From: a virus
DNA: 32,353 bases
IMG/VR virus record: IMGVR_UViG_3300030109_002192
Location: 1 to 32,353 of that record
Strand: one strand, 5' to 3'
Position 1 is the first letter of the stretch. The number at the start of each line of letters is the position of its first letter. Shown one piece after another: positions 1 to 9,204 of this stretch. Under the pieces are notes generated by a model. The model saw only the letters and a list, made by a program, of their open reading frames with translations, was not told the origin of the DNA and did no database searches. The position numbers and the translations under genes are program-made.

Positions 1-1
1 C

Positions 2-1015
2 GTCTTGATGAACCAGTTTAGAGGCGACTCTACGACTAGGGATCAGGCTTTACGGGCGGCATACACACTGTCCCAGGCACCCATGAACGGTGCGTGGCAA
101 GACCTGTACGACAATGCGTCCCCTGAAGACCAGTTCCTGCTGTCAACGATCAAGCATTCGGCTAAACAGGTTCGACTTCGTGGAGATGAGGCTAACTGGG
201 GTCAGCTTGGGCAAGTGGTTGACCTATACATTGACAGCCCTAACGTGCCAGTCGCCCTTGAAGTCTGGGAAAGCACCCTTGGCGACCCCGATGAACGAAA
301 CGTCTGGATTACAGATCGAGGCACTAGTTTGGCCAGTAAAATAAAAGCCGATTGGCAAAGCCGAGAGCTTTGGGTAAACGACGCAGATTTTGTTATTGAT
401 AATGCCACTCTTATCCAGGGCAAACTTGTCGAAGTGGCCGAGTTTGCATACATGAAAGCGTTGGCTGGCGGCAGCTCTACGGGTATTGCAAACGAGCGTG
501 CAGACGAAGCTGTGTTTGATCACATGCAGAACCAGTTTGATTTGGTTGAAGTGCGGCACTCGCAAGAAGTAAACCTCGTTGATCGAGGGAAACTGCCGCA
601 TAGCCACCGATGGAACCAGCCCAGGCTTGATGCAGTAGTTGAAGACTGGAGCAAGCAAGACGCGGACTTTCAGTCTTTAGGATACGACTCATTCAATGAC
701 ATGCACGACAAGGGTGAAGTAAGGCTTATTCCTCACAGCAAAGTGGCTGCCGACGGAACACAGATTCATGGCCACAAGATTATGATCAACGACCAGTTGG
801 CTATGAAAAACGGCAATGTCTTCCTGCTGGACTTGTCTGAGGTCAAGGCTTGGAACCATAGCCGAAGAATGGAAGAAGAAACCCAAGCGGTTGAAGACGC
901 AGGTTCAGGAAGAATAGACGGACCCGGCCCAAAAACCTTGCTTGAAACAACAATACCGGGCGGGTCTATTGACCGAGCGAAAGACGCTTATGAACGTGCA
1001 AATCCCCCAGCGTAA
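2..1015 (+). CDS. Probable internal virion protein, C-terminal part (cut by window edge)
   Basis: The reading frame is open from the left edge to a TAA at 1013-1015 and shows about 338 residues. The first possible starts (TTG at 5, ATG at 8) have no convincing ribosome binding site, so the gene most likely begins outside the window. The visible part is hydrophilic and mixed charge, without a signal peptide, membrane segment or known catalytic motif, and ends in a Pro/Gly-rich tail. Its position directly in front of the giant virion protein matches T7 gene 15 before gene 16, which suggests an inner-core protein that is ejected into the cell. I do not recognise the sequence itself, so the role is inferred from order only. 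It contains no CTCGAG hexamer. Confidence 0.6.
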   Translation, partial: VLMNQFRGDSTTRDQALRAAYTLSQAPMNGAWQDLYDNASPEDQFLLSTIKHSAKQVRLRGDEANWGQLGQVVDLYIDSPNVPVALEVWESTLGDPDERNVWITDRGTSLASKIKADWQSRELWVNDADFVIDNATLIQGKLVEVAEFAYMKALAGGSSTGIANERADEAVFDHMQNQFDLVEVRHSQEVNLVDRGKLPHSHRWNQPRLDAVVEDWSKQDADFQSLGYDSFNDMHDKGEVRLIPHSKVAADGTQIHGHKIMINDQLAMKNGNVFLLDLSEVKAWNHSRRMEEETQAVEDAGSGRIDGPGPKTLLETTIPGGSIDRAKDAYERANPPA

Positions 1016-1033
1016 TAAAGGCAACAAACAATA

Positions 1034-4000
1034 ATGCCATTCATAGACTCAAACGAATACACCATGAATCTGCCGGACGCGATGGCGATTGCCATGCGTG
1101 AAGTCGAGAAGGGGTCGCAGTCTAGCCGACCCTTTTATTACGTCCCCCCTACTGATACAGAAGCAGATGACGGCATTGGGTTTACTCAGTTTTTCAAGAC
1201 GCAATCTCGGTTTTCAACATTGTCGGGGTCTTGGAGAGTAGTCAGAGACATGACTACTAGCCGTGATTGGGCACCAGGTTGGCAGGGCGGAAACGAGTAC
1301 ATCAAACAGAAGTACCCCGAGTGGCGGGAAGACACCGCCCAGGGTTCTATGATTCGGCAGATGATTATTCAGGGCTGGTTTGATGACGCCCGCAATCCTG
1401 GTATGGCTGACTTTGCTTACATCGAAGGCCAGAAATCCAACTACGATATTGCCCAAGCGGCAAACATGTCGGGTATGCAGCACGCGGCCGGGTTTGTAAC
1501 GCAAATGGTTGGCGATCCGGCAAACCTGATTGCAGGAGCTGGATTGGCACGACTCGGCTACAAGGGAATCACTGGCGTAATAACCAACCCATATGGGAAG
1601 ATTGCCGCTGGTACAGCCGTGGGTGCTGGGTCAAACGTGGCGTTTGAGCAATACCTCAACTGGGCTAACCCCGCTACAGAAGTACAGGGCAGCGAGAACG
1701 AGGTGTATGCCGCTGTATTTGGTGCTGCTTTCGGAATGAGCCTAACTGGAGTCGGTGTAGCGGCTCGAGGCAGAGGCGGAACAGCAGTCAGGGACGCAAT
1801 CAGCACTCGATCACTCGACCTCAAGAACTACGTCCAGCGTAACTCGGCTATGCGGCGGATTGCCAAGGCTGATGAAGCACTGACTAACGGCGAGATTGTT
1901 CATCGAGTCACCCCTGAAGGGGTAGATGAAGGCGCGCTTTACACTGTTCAAGGTGCGTTTGACGAGGGGCTTCGTGACCTCAAGGCGTTGAACGACGGAC
2001 CTATTCAAGAGCGCGCAACCATCACAACACTTCGGCCCCGTGACCCTAAGCACCCGATCAACCTCGAGATTGAAGCACTTGGTAAGCGATCTGCTGATGA
2101 AGGGTGGGATCTTCAAATCCTCGAGCACCCAGATCAGTTGGCCTACGAAGCAATGGCCGACCTCGAGGACATTGCCAAGAGTCCAAGCTGGAACGCGATT
2201 GCTACCCGGAAAGACATTGACCAAGGGGCGTTTGACGCTGTTGTGGGGTCTGTTACCAGTGCGTACACCCGAATGCAGGCGTTTGTCAACCCCGGCTCCA
2301 GGTCGGTCTACAACACACTTGGAATCGTGCAGGACTTGTACCGCACGCTCTCAGGCTCTGCTCACAGCATTACTCAGTTTGCTGCACACCAGCCCTTGTT
2401 CAAGAAGACAGGCGTAACCGCAGAAGGCAAGACTCAGCACCTGCGGCAAATAACCCATCAGGTGGTAAACCGCCTGCACCGGCATTACAAAGACGCAATA
2501 GCGGCAGATGGTAGGTCTGGGATCAACTTTGATGGCGTAAAGCACGACCTTCCGGCTATCGGCGGGCGGCAGAAGTTCGAGACTCTGGCGGTTCAACACC
2601 TCCGAAGGAAGCACGCCCAGAAGATGGGGTACCAGGCCGATGTGACGACAGACGTACACCCATCTATCGTCGCGGCTGCTGATGAAATGGAGTCGTACTT
2701 CGCTCGAATGGGAGACGAGCTGGTCGACGCGGGAATGCTGCCGGCTGACAACAGGCTGCTCGGCCAATACTTGCCGGTCACGTTCGATACCAGGGCAATC
2801 CGAAACAACCCACAGAAGTTTGTCGACGACATGGTGACGGCGTTCCGCGAGAAGGACCACATGGTCAATGGGCGGATGGTTGACGATGCCGATGTCCCAG
2901 TACGCAAAGACGTAATCGACGAAATGAACCGGGAGGCAGAGAGGGATCTGTTTGTCGGCCACGGCAACACTGAGAATGCCAAGAATCAGCGACCCGCCAA
3001 CCCAATGGACATTGAAATACCGGAAGCCCCGCCGGCAACCGGCGCTACCAAGCTAGTCCACGCCATTGACAAACTGGCGGAAGACGACACGAACGGCATT
3101 CGAAAGCAAATCGAAGACATGGGAGAAGATTGGGCTGCGCCTCGAGTTGATGAATCGTACACCCCAACCGAAAGCCTGCAAGCCCGTATCGACGAGCCAA
3201 ACAAGGTGCCAGAAGACTTCCCAATGGATACGGCAAGCGGCGTCTACCCCGGCAAGCCGATGAAAAATATCGTTTGGGGGGACAAAACCACCGTTGTAAT
3301 GCCTGATCCGCGTGACCCCAAGGTTCAACTTGAGGTGCCAGCACGGTACGCCCTGGTCGATGCCAGTGAACTAAAGCCAAGCAACCGCATTCTTGACGAC
3401 GATTTTATGGTCAAGTCAAAGAACGCAAAGGGCGGATACGACCTTGACCCGGTTTACGGCAAGTTCAATCAAAGAGCGCACGATTACGCCAACCCCCGTT
3501 CTGGCTCAACAAGTGTAGACACAATGGATTCTATTGTGGCTGCACCGAGAGCAGGAGACTTCTGGGAGTCAGGCAGGGGAACCGAAAGAGGTGCTCCAGT
3601 GGTTTCCGTTGAGGGATACCCGGATTCAGGCGCAAACCGAACCATGGCATTGCAAAGGCTTTGGTATAGCAATGAAGGGCCAAAGGGCATAAAAGAGTTT
3701 GACGGCCCTCTTTATACCACTGCTGTTGAGAAGGCTCCCGAGTTTGGCATTCCAGACAACTGGGCTAAACACATTTCCGCAGACGCACCGGTTCTGGTGC
3801 GGATCATGGAAGACCCGGTTGCACCTGGGCACTACTCGGCGGCGGCAAACACTTCATCTGCCGCAGTATTGTCCCCAACAAACGACATACAGTTCCGTGC
3901 TGCATTGATTACAGACGACACAATGGGGTTCTTGTCAGGCAAACTTGACGAAGGCAAGCTCACTTTGAACGAAGCGCTTGATGACCACAACTTTGCTGCC

Positions 4001-7000
4001 GAGCTGTTTCGGCGAATGACCAGATCAGGGGCTTTGACGAGTCAGCAAAGAGGATTGTGGGACGCCGCAACAAACACCCTGTCCGACACCGGCAAGCCGC
4101 ATCTAATCAAGATGTTTGCAGCAAGATCGCTAAAGGGGTTTGAAGACGCCCGGTCTTACAGAGGGCCGAGAACGAATCCAGATGGATCTCCAGACGTAAT
4201 GAGTCCCAAAGAGATCGTCTCCTATGAAGACATTAGCATTTTGCAAGAGCTTGGAGCATACAGGCAGGTCCGCAACCGATATGAAACCGCCGTCCCTGCC
4301 CTCGTCGCTGTTGTAAAGGTAGGAAGCAAGCAGCTAGGCGGGAAGTCAATGGTGGCTGGTGCTTATGGCAGGCCAGGAAACTGGTCAGGCACGCTTTCTA
4401 TGTTTGATTCATTGGTATCTAAAGCAATGGGGTATTACCCCGAATGGAAATCATCCGGCTCCACATTGCTTGACCACTTTTACATGCAATCGGCTGGTCT
4501 TGGGAATCAATCCCAACAACCTTTAGCAAACGCTGCGATTGCCACAATGGTTCACGCACTTGACACCGTTAGCCCCCACAAGTTTCGCAAGGGGTTACAA
4601 CAGATAGCGAGAGAATCTGAATCAAGCGCTCTAATGCCCGGTGTCGAAAGTCCATTTGTAATGATGGACGAGTTGTTTGGCGAAGGGCTGCCTGATCAGA
4701 TCAGAAAGCAACTTAGAGAAACAAAGACGATTTTTGATGACGCGGATCAGATTGCTCGAAGAAAAGAAGAGACTAGTACAAAGCGTTTCAACACGGCCAG
4801 CAAGTACCCCAAAGTGCCTGGCGGCCTTGCTAAAGACCCGAATCGCCGAGCAATCCAAGAGCAAGCTATTGATGAACTGCTTACACTTGAACGTCCTCCA
4901 AACGAAAATGCCATTGCCCTGGGCGAGTACGGGGGGCGTCCTGAAACAGTTGACAGCAATAAGCAGTATTACGTCATTACAGGCAACGCTGCATCGGGCA
5001 AATCTTCGATGGTTCAAGAAGCAGTTGCTTCGTTCAAGGCCATTGAAATGGACCCTGATATTTTGAAACGGAAGCTGCCTGACTTTGCAGGCAAGGGCGC
5101 TTCGGCGGTTCACATTGAATCTAAGTATATGCTCGACGTTGCCCTGGACAAAGCAATGGCTTCTGGCGACAACATTGTCCATCCAACAGTTGGAGATGAT
5201 GAAGGGCTAGTAAAAATGCTAGTTGATCGTGCCAACAAAGCAGGGTACGACACCCACATAATCCAAGTTGACAAAGACCTGCATGAAATCGGAGAGCAGA
5301 TATTCTTTAGAAACATCTCTACTGGTCGTGTTATCGACCCTGCATTTGCAATCAACGGAGTAGGCGACAAGCCTGCTCAAGTAGCAACTTCAGCAATCAG
5401 AAACGGAAACGTCGGTGGTTCAAAAATCAAGTCCGTTAGCCGATATTCAAACGTCCGTGGCAAAGACACTCCGTTTATTCCGATAGACGTTGAGTCGGGG
5501 TGGTACGGACCTGACACACCAAATCTGTCGTTCAAGTCTAAAAGCATGGGACGAAAGACAACTGAAGACATGCTTGACGACACCGGAGAAGTACGGTATA
5601 CTCAAGGTGAAGGAGGCAACTATGCCGATGGCAACCAGACAAGAGTACGAGGCATGGGCGAAGAGCCAGACGGGCGACCAGAAGGAGTTCGCCGAGGATC
5701 TGATGGGGATGCTGGAGACGGCACCGTCGATGGAGTGGCTCGAGGGGATGGCATCCTTGGACGTGACTCTGGCGGATCGCCTTCATTACTTCGTGTGGCC
5801 GCAGATCGAAGCGAAGCGCCAACTCGAACAAAGCGATGGGACGGAGTAACCCAGGGCGACCTCCCGCCTGACCTTCTCCCCCGATACAGAGCAAAGTTGG
5901 AAGAGCAGTACCGTCGCGGAGCCGAAGAGCTTCGTGACGCTATTGCTGATCCGGTGCAAGGCCACGGCGTTGCAATGGGAATGCTTGGCAAGGGTGAGCC
6001 GGCCCATCTCAGAGAGCGCACCCTGGGGATCAACTACAACACAGTTGGCGACTTCCTCGATCAGCACGCATCAGAGATGTTGTTTAGGTACGACATGCAA
6101 GTGTCGGGCCGCATCGGCGTAAACCGTGCAATCCAGACCAACCCCGAGACTTGGGCAAAGTACAAGACAAGGGACGGCAAATCGGTAAAGAACGGCGACG
6201 ACATGGTTGAAGCCGTGGACGTTTACTTTGACGATCTAATGCGCAACGCTGAAATACTGGGCGACCGGAAGCTGGCTGCTTCTATCCAGAAGGCTCGAGG
6301 CAAAGTGCAGCGAGACATCTACCAGCCGATGCAGGCAATGCTTGGCCGCAACCCAGTCAAGGGCGCTATTGACAACGACAACTTCCTGGCATGGGCCGGC
6401 AGATCAGTCCAGCGTTGGAACTTTGTCAACAAGCTGGGAAGCGTGTTCTGGGCACAGTTGAATGACATTGCCCCGACTACGCTTCAAACAGTTACCAACC
6501 CTACAAACCTGAAGCAGATCACAAAGTCGTTTGGCTTTATGGACAAACTGGCCCGCAAGGATCTCGAGCTGATGGGCTTGTGGTCAGACCAAATGATCCG
6601 CGTTCGTTCTATGGCCGACATTGACTTCAACCATCTCGAGGGCGGCTTTGGTACCGGTAGAACAAAAGCATTTACTCATGCTGTTGAAACGTCTATGACC
6701 AAGGTTGCTGATGTTAGTGGCCATGTGTCAGGCATGAACTGGATTACCAACGCCAACAAGCGGTTTGCTTCAATGCTGACCCTCGAGAAGATTGGCAACG
6801 AATCCAAGAAGATGCTTCGTGCCGATGAGTTGATGCGCAATCAAGGGCTTGATCTAAGCACGGCCATGAAGAAAGTGCGATTGACCAGGTACCGGGCCGC
6901 TACAGTCAACCAGCTTGGCATGAACGTAGAGGCAGCAAGGCGGTACCACCGGCTTACATACGCACATGGAGTAATGGCTGACGGGCGAAGCATCAAGGAA

Positions 7001-7780
7001 ACCATGTCATACGCAAAGTACCTTCGCAATGAGAAGGACTTGTTTATGCCCAACATGACTGAGTGGGACATGGGAGTCCGTGACAACAAGCAGTTGGCAG
7101 AAGTGATTCAGACTCGAGTCAACGATTATGTCAACCGCCACATGGTTGTTACGCCTGGGTACTGGGACCGACCCCTAGTCAACTTCCACACATGGGGCAA
7201 ACTGTTCAACCAGTTCCAGACGTTTATGACGGCATTCCATCATCAACGAATGGTTCCAATGTCTCAGATGCCGGCGTCGCACCAGCTTTGGTACACCGGC
7301 GCTTACCTGCTGATGGGCAGCGTAACCGATGCAATCACAAACCACTTGTCTGGCCGTCGATCAATGAGCGAGACAGTTGAGAAGTGGGAAGAAGATCCCG
7401 GTGGAATGCTTTACAAGGCGTTCGTTTACTCTGGGATATCTGGCCCGATCAACCGGATCTGGGGATTGACCGATGCACTTGGCATTCCGGTCAGTCCTGG
7501 CGTGGTCCTAAACAACACCGTTGGGGGTGGTGCAAGCCAAGGGTTCTACTACGGCGACCCCGGAGCCGGAACAGTCATTCAGGCACTTGGACCCACCGGG
7601 TCTTCTGCTAAGACTTTGGCAAACGTACTGTATGACACCGTGGGCAGCGGAGAGATGGACGAAACAACCGCTTACCGAGCGGCAACCCTGGCACCGTTTC
7701 AGAATAACGCCATCTTACGCATGCTTTACCGAACAACTGGCGCACCTGTTGTACCAGAAGCACTTAGGGAAAGGGACTGA
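1034..7780 (+). CDS. Giant internal virion (polyvalent) protein with DdrB-type ParB and Zeta-like kinase domains
   Basis: 2248 residues. Residues 1-280 have Gly/Ala-rich hydrophobic stretches (about 155-250) like those of ejected core proteins. Residues about 755-1090 match the DdrB-like ParB domain: an ELKPSN segment, then GAPVVSVEGYPDSGANRTMAL near 865, PVLVR, and an ANTSSAAVLSP segment. Residues about 1308-1480 form a Zeta-toxin/P-loop kinase-like unit with Walker A GNAASGKSS (1317-1325), a DPD near 1340, a VHIES segment and a downstream TGR. Residues about 1510-1640 are a Gly/Arg/Asp-rich linker. The remainder (1640-2248) is long, helical and resembles the C-terminal part of T7 gp16-type core proteins. 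The start ATG lies 18 bases behind the previous stop with only a weak AAGG upstream. It is probably ejected with the DNA; the ParB and kinase parts would then act in the host (inference). No lytic transglycosylase motif was seen. T7 gp16 is about 1300 residues, so roughly 900 extra residues are present. Confidence 0.85.
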   Translation: MPFIDSNEYTMNLPDAMAIAMREVEKGSQSSRPFYYVPPTDTEADDGIGFTQFFKTQSRFSTLSGSWRVVRDMTTSRDWAPGWQGGNEYIKQKYPEWREDTAQGSMIRQMIIQGWFDDARNPGMADFAYIEGQKSNYDIAQAANMSGMQHAAGFVTQMVGDPANLIAGAGLARLGYKGITGVITNPYGKIAAGTAVGAGSNVAFEQYLNWANPATEVQGSENEVYAAVFGAAFGMSLTGVGVAARGRGGTAVRDAISTRSLDLKNYVQRNSAMRRIAKADEALTNGEIVHRVTPEGVDEGALYTVQGAFDEGLRDLKALNDGPIQERATITTLRPRDPKHPINLEIEALGKRSADEGWDLQILEHPDQLAYEAMADLEDIAKSPSWNAIATRKDIDQGAFDAVVGSVTSAYTRMQAFVNPGSRSVYNTLGIVQDLYRTLSGSAHSITQFAAHQPLFKKTGVTAEGKTQHLRQITHQVVNRLHRHYKDAIAADGRSGINFDGVKHDLPAIGGRQKFETLAVQHLRRKHAQKMGYQADVTTDVHPSIVAAADEMESYFARMGDELVDAGMLPADNRLLGQYLPVTFDTRAIRNNPQKFVDDMVTAFREKDHMVNGRMVDDADVPVRKDVIDEMNREAERDLFVGHGNTENAKNQRPANPMDIEIPEAPPATGATKLVHAIDKLAEDDTNGIRKQIEDMGEDWAAPRVDESYTPTESLQARIDEPNKVPEDFPMDTASGVYPGKPMKNIVWGDKTTVVMPDPRDPKVQLEVPARYALVDASELKPSNRILDDDFMVKSKNAKGGYDLDPVYGKFNQRAHDYANPRSGSTSVDTMDSIVAAPRAGDFWESGRGTERGAPVVSVEGYPDSGANRTMALQRLWYSNEGPKGIKEFDGPLYTTAVEKAPEFGIPDNWAKHISADAPVLVRIMEDPVAPGHYSAAANTSSAAVLSPTNDIQFRAALITDDTMGFLSGKLDEGKLTLNEALDDHNFAAELFRRMTRSGALTSQQRGLWDAATNTLSDTGKPHLIKMFAARSLKGFEDARSYRGPRTNPDGSPDVMSPKEIVSYEDISILQELGAYRQVRNRYETAVPALVAVVKVGSKQLGGKSMVAGAYGRPGNWSGTLSMFDSLVSKAMGYYPEWKSSGSTLLDHFYMQSAGLGNQSQQPLANAAIATMVHALDTVSPHKFRKGLQQIARESESSALMPGVESPFVMMDELFGEGLPDQIRKQLRETKTIFDDADQIARRKEETSTKRFNTASKYPKVPGGLAKDPNRRAIQEQAIDELLTLERPPNENAIALGEYGGRPETVDSNKQYYVITGNAASGKSSMVQEAVASFKAIEMDPDILKRKLPDFAGKGASAVHIESKYMLDVALDKAMASGDNIVHPTVGDDEGLVKMLVDRANKAGYDTHIIQVDKDLHEIGEQIFFRNISTGRVIDPAFAINGVGDKPAQVATSAIRNGNVGGSKIKSVSRYSNVRGKDTPFIPIDVESGWYGPDTPNLSFKSKSMGRKTTEDMLDDTGEVRYTQGEGGNYADGNQTRVRGMGEEPDGRPEGVRRGSDGDAGDGTVDGVARGDGILGRDSGGSPSLLRVAADRSEAPTRTKRWDGVTQGDLPPDLLPRYRAKLEEQYRRGAEELRDAIADPVQGHGVAMGMLGKGEPAHLRERTLGINYNTVGDFLDQHASEMLFRYDMQVSGRIGVNRAIQTNPETWAKYKTRDGKSVKNGDDMVEAVDVYFDDLMRNAEILGDRKLAASIQKARGKVQRDIYQPMQAMLGRNPVKGAIDNDNFLAWAGRSVQRWNFVNKLGSVFWAQLNDIAPTTLQTVTNPTNLKQITKSFGFMDKLARKDLELMGLWSDQMIRVRSMADIDFNHLEGGFGTGRTKAFTHAVETSMTKVADVSGHVSGMNWITNANKRFASMLTLEKIGNESKKMLRADELMRNQGLDLSTAMKKVRLTRYRAATVNQLGMNVEAARRYHRLTYAHGVMADGRSIKETMSYAKYLRNEKDLFMPNMTEWDMGVRDNKQLAEVIQTRVNDYVNRHMVVTPGYWDRPLVNFHTWGKLFNQFQTFMTAFHHQRMVPMSQMPASHQLWYTGAYLLMGSVTDAITNHLSGRRSMSETVEKWEEDPGGMLYKAFVYSGISGPINRIWGLTDALGIPVSPGVVLNNTVGGGASQGFYYGDPGAGTVIQALGPTGSSAKTLANVLYDTVGSGEMDETTAYRAATLAPFQNNAILRMLYRTTGAPVVPEALRERD
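5574..5602 (+). promoter_or_regulatory. Sigma70-like promoter inside the giant virion gene
   Basis: TTGACG at 5574-5579 and TATACT at 5597-5602 are separated by exactly 17 bases; each box matches the bacterial consensus at 5 of 6 positions. Transcription would begin near 5609, just before the AAGGAGG ribosome binding site of the overprinted gene. The box pair lies in coding sequence of the giant protein, where such a match is not required. Function is inferred. Confidence 0.5.
5622..5849 (+). CDS. Overprinted small acidic protein inside the giant virion gene
   Basis: 75 residues, read in a different plus-strand frame from the surrounding 2248-residue protein. ATG 5622 is preceded by AGGAGG (5611-5616) at ideal spacing, the same signal used by the early genes at 12.7-17.7 kb, and by a TTGACG-17-TATACT promoter. 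The product looks like a natural soluble helical protein (begins MPMATRQEYEAW; about 15 acidic against 6 basic residues). In contrast, the main-frame translation of the same stretch is Gly/Arg/Asp-rich and looks like an off-frame shadow. This suggests that the small gene is the older coding frame and the linker of the giant protein was formed by read-through. It lies directly behind the Zeta-like kinase domain, so an antitoxin or immunity role is conceivable but unproven. I do not recognise the family. Confidence 0.6.
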   Translation: MPMATRQEYEAWAKSQTGDQKEFAEDLMGMLETAPSMEWLEGMASLDVTLADRLHYFVWPQIEAKRQLEQSDGTE

Positions 7781-7782
7781 TT

Positions 7783-8073
7783 ATGGCAGACGACCGATTG
7801 TCCAGCTTGTCGGCAGCATTTGACCAGAGGCTTCTGGAAATACTGAAGGATGGGCGCGAGATAATGACCAGAGACGGCGAAAAACAAACCGTTGAGGCAA
7901 GCGCGGCTGACCTCAACGTGATTCGCCAACGGCTCAAGGACTGTGGCATTGAAGCCATGGCTACTGACGCCAACCCCATTGGCTCCATTGTCAAAGAGAT
8001 GGCGACCAGGGGAATGAAGTTCAAATCTGAACTGCCTCCTGTGTCCGACGAAGACGACGCCGCTACGGCTTAG
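7783..8073 (+). CDS. terS: Terminase small subunit (T7 gp18-like)
   Basis: 96 residues, begins two bases after the giant virion gene. It contains the segment SAADLNVIRQRLKDCGI (about residues 45-61), typical of the small DNA-packaging subunit of T7-like podoviruses, followed by an acidic C-terminus. The usual length in this family is 85-110 residues. The role would be recognition of concatemeric phage DNA and handing it to the large subunit encoded at 9155. The position in the packaging block supports the call. AGGGA about 8 bases upstream could serve as ribosome binding site. Confidence 0.75.
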   Translation: MADDRLSSLSAAFDQRLLEILKDGREIMTRDGEKQTVEASAADLNVIRQRLKDCGIEAMATDANPIGSIVKEMATRGMKFKSELPPVSDEDDAATA

Positions 8074-8081
8074 GGGGGTAC

Positions 8082-8360
8082 ATGAACAAGAAGATTGTGT
8101 TGGTTCACTGGCTTGATGCCTGTGAGCCTGATCCTAATAGTGACCTTGATGCAAGGGACATGCCTGTCCCTCAGCAAGTGTGGCAGGCTGGATTCCTGCT
8201 GGCTGATAACGATGAATACATTGTTGTCGCATCTGGGTACAAGCCCGATCCAAATGGGGCAGAAGGCACATGGGATTTCGCTATTACCATTCCACAAGGG
8301 ATGGTAAAGGGAATGACTGTTCTGTCGTCTGATTCTTATGCAAATGCCATGGAAGGCTAA
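8082..8360 (+). CDS. Conserved-looking hypothetical phage protein
   Basis: 92 residues, with a G-rich ribosome binding site (AGGGGGG) just before ATG 8082. The sequence begins MNKKIVLVHWLDA, has a central hydrophobic beta-type run (residues about 36-52, LLADNDEYIVVASGY) and near the end an ITIPQGMVKG segment. This pattern (VHWLDA, then a stretch on display of data, then IPxGxVK) recalls small hypothetical proteins found between terminase subunits in aquatic podoviruses, but I know no function. No membrane segment, no catalytic motif. Between small terminase and phosphoesterase, likely co-transcribed with both. Confidence 0.65.
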   Translation: MNKKIVLVHWLDACEPDPNSDLDARDMPVPQQVWQAGFLLADNDEYIVVASGYKPDPNGAEGTWDFAITIPQGMVKGMTVLSSDSYANAMEG

Positions 8361-8391
8361 AAGGCTCAACCGAGCCGTCATTGAGGTGCGC

Positions 8392-9204
8392 ATGAATGCA
8401 CCCAAAACACAGGGGTGGGAACAATGGTTCCTGCTTTCCAGCGACAGGCATCACGATAATAGCCATTGCGACCATGATCTCGAGCTTCGGCACTTAGAGC
8501 AGGCGAAAGAACGCCGAGCAGGGATTATTGACGTAGGCGACATGCACGACGCCATGGCGTCAAAGGACGATAAGCGGCAAAACCGGGACGCGATGCGTGA
8601 CGAATACAACGTCGAGTCGTATTTCGATGAACTGGTAACCAGGGCAGCCGACTTCTACGAACCATACGCCCACAACTTCATAATGATTTCCGAGGGGAAT
8701 CACGAAACGGCGGTACGCAAAAAATGGGGCACAAATCTGACGGAACGAACGGTTCGGGAAATGAACCGGAGGACCAACAGCCGAGTGGTAAATGGCGGGT
8801 ATGGTGGCTGGTGCAACTTCGTGATCGCTCGGCATGGGAGCAAGCACCGGTTTCGGATGAAGTTCTATCACGGATCTGGCGGTGGCGGTCCCGTGACGAG
8901 GGGAGTGATTCAGACTAACCGCATGGCGGTTTATCTCCCAGATGCCGACATCATAGTGTCGGGTCATACACACGATTCATGGGTGGTTCCTGTTTGCCGG
9001 GAGCGGATATCCGATGCCGGTGAAACGTATATTGATGAGCAGATGCACATCAGAACCGCCACATACAAGGATGAATATGGTGATGGAACCGAAGGATGGC
9101 ACATCGAACGAGGCGGACCACCCAAACCCCTTGGAGGCTGGTGGCTCAGATTCTATGCCCGAAGTAAAGACGACTTCCGGTTCGAGGTCCACCGAACAGA
9201 CTGA
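8392..9204 (+). CDS. Calcineurin-like metallophosphoesterase
   Basis: 270 residues. The metal-binding blocks of the calcineurin-like fold are present in order: SSDRHHDN (D18, H20), DVGDMHD (G49-D50), SEGNHE (N103-H104), a FYHG segment and SGHTHD (H192, H194). All residues needed for a two-metal centre seem to be there, so an active phosphodiesterase or phosphatase is expected. ATG 8392 is chosen because GAGG lies 5 bases upstream; an in-frame ATG at 8338 would overlap the previous gene and lacks such a site. The end overlaps the large terminase gene by 50 bases. The substrate is unknown; DNA ends, cyclic nucleotides or protein phosphates are all possible. Its place between terminase subunits suggests late expression. 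Confidence 0.85.
   Translation: MNAPKTQGWEQWFLLSSDRHHDNSHCDHDLELRHLEQAKERRAGIIDVGDMHDAMASKDDKRQNRDAMRDEYNVESYFDELVTRAADFYEPYAHNFIMISEGNHETAVRKKWGTNLTERTVREMNRRTNSRVVNGGYGGWCNFVIARHGSKHRFRMKFYHGSGGGGPVTRGVIQTNRMAVYLPDADIIVSGHTHDSWVVPVCRERISDAGETYIDEQMHIRTATYKDEYGDGTEGWHIERGGPPKPLGGWWLRFYARSKDDFRFEVHRTD

Noticed and set aside
4631-5182. Minus-strand open frame of 183 codons opposite the kinase domain
   Set aside because: No ribosome binding site, Cys/Phe/Leu-rich shadow translation, no other minus-strand gene in the window.
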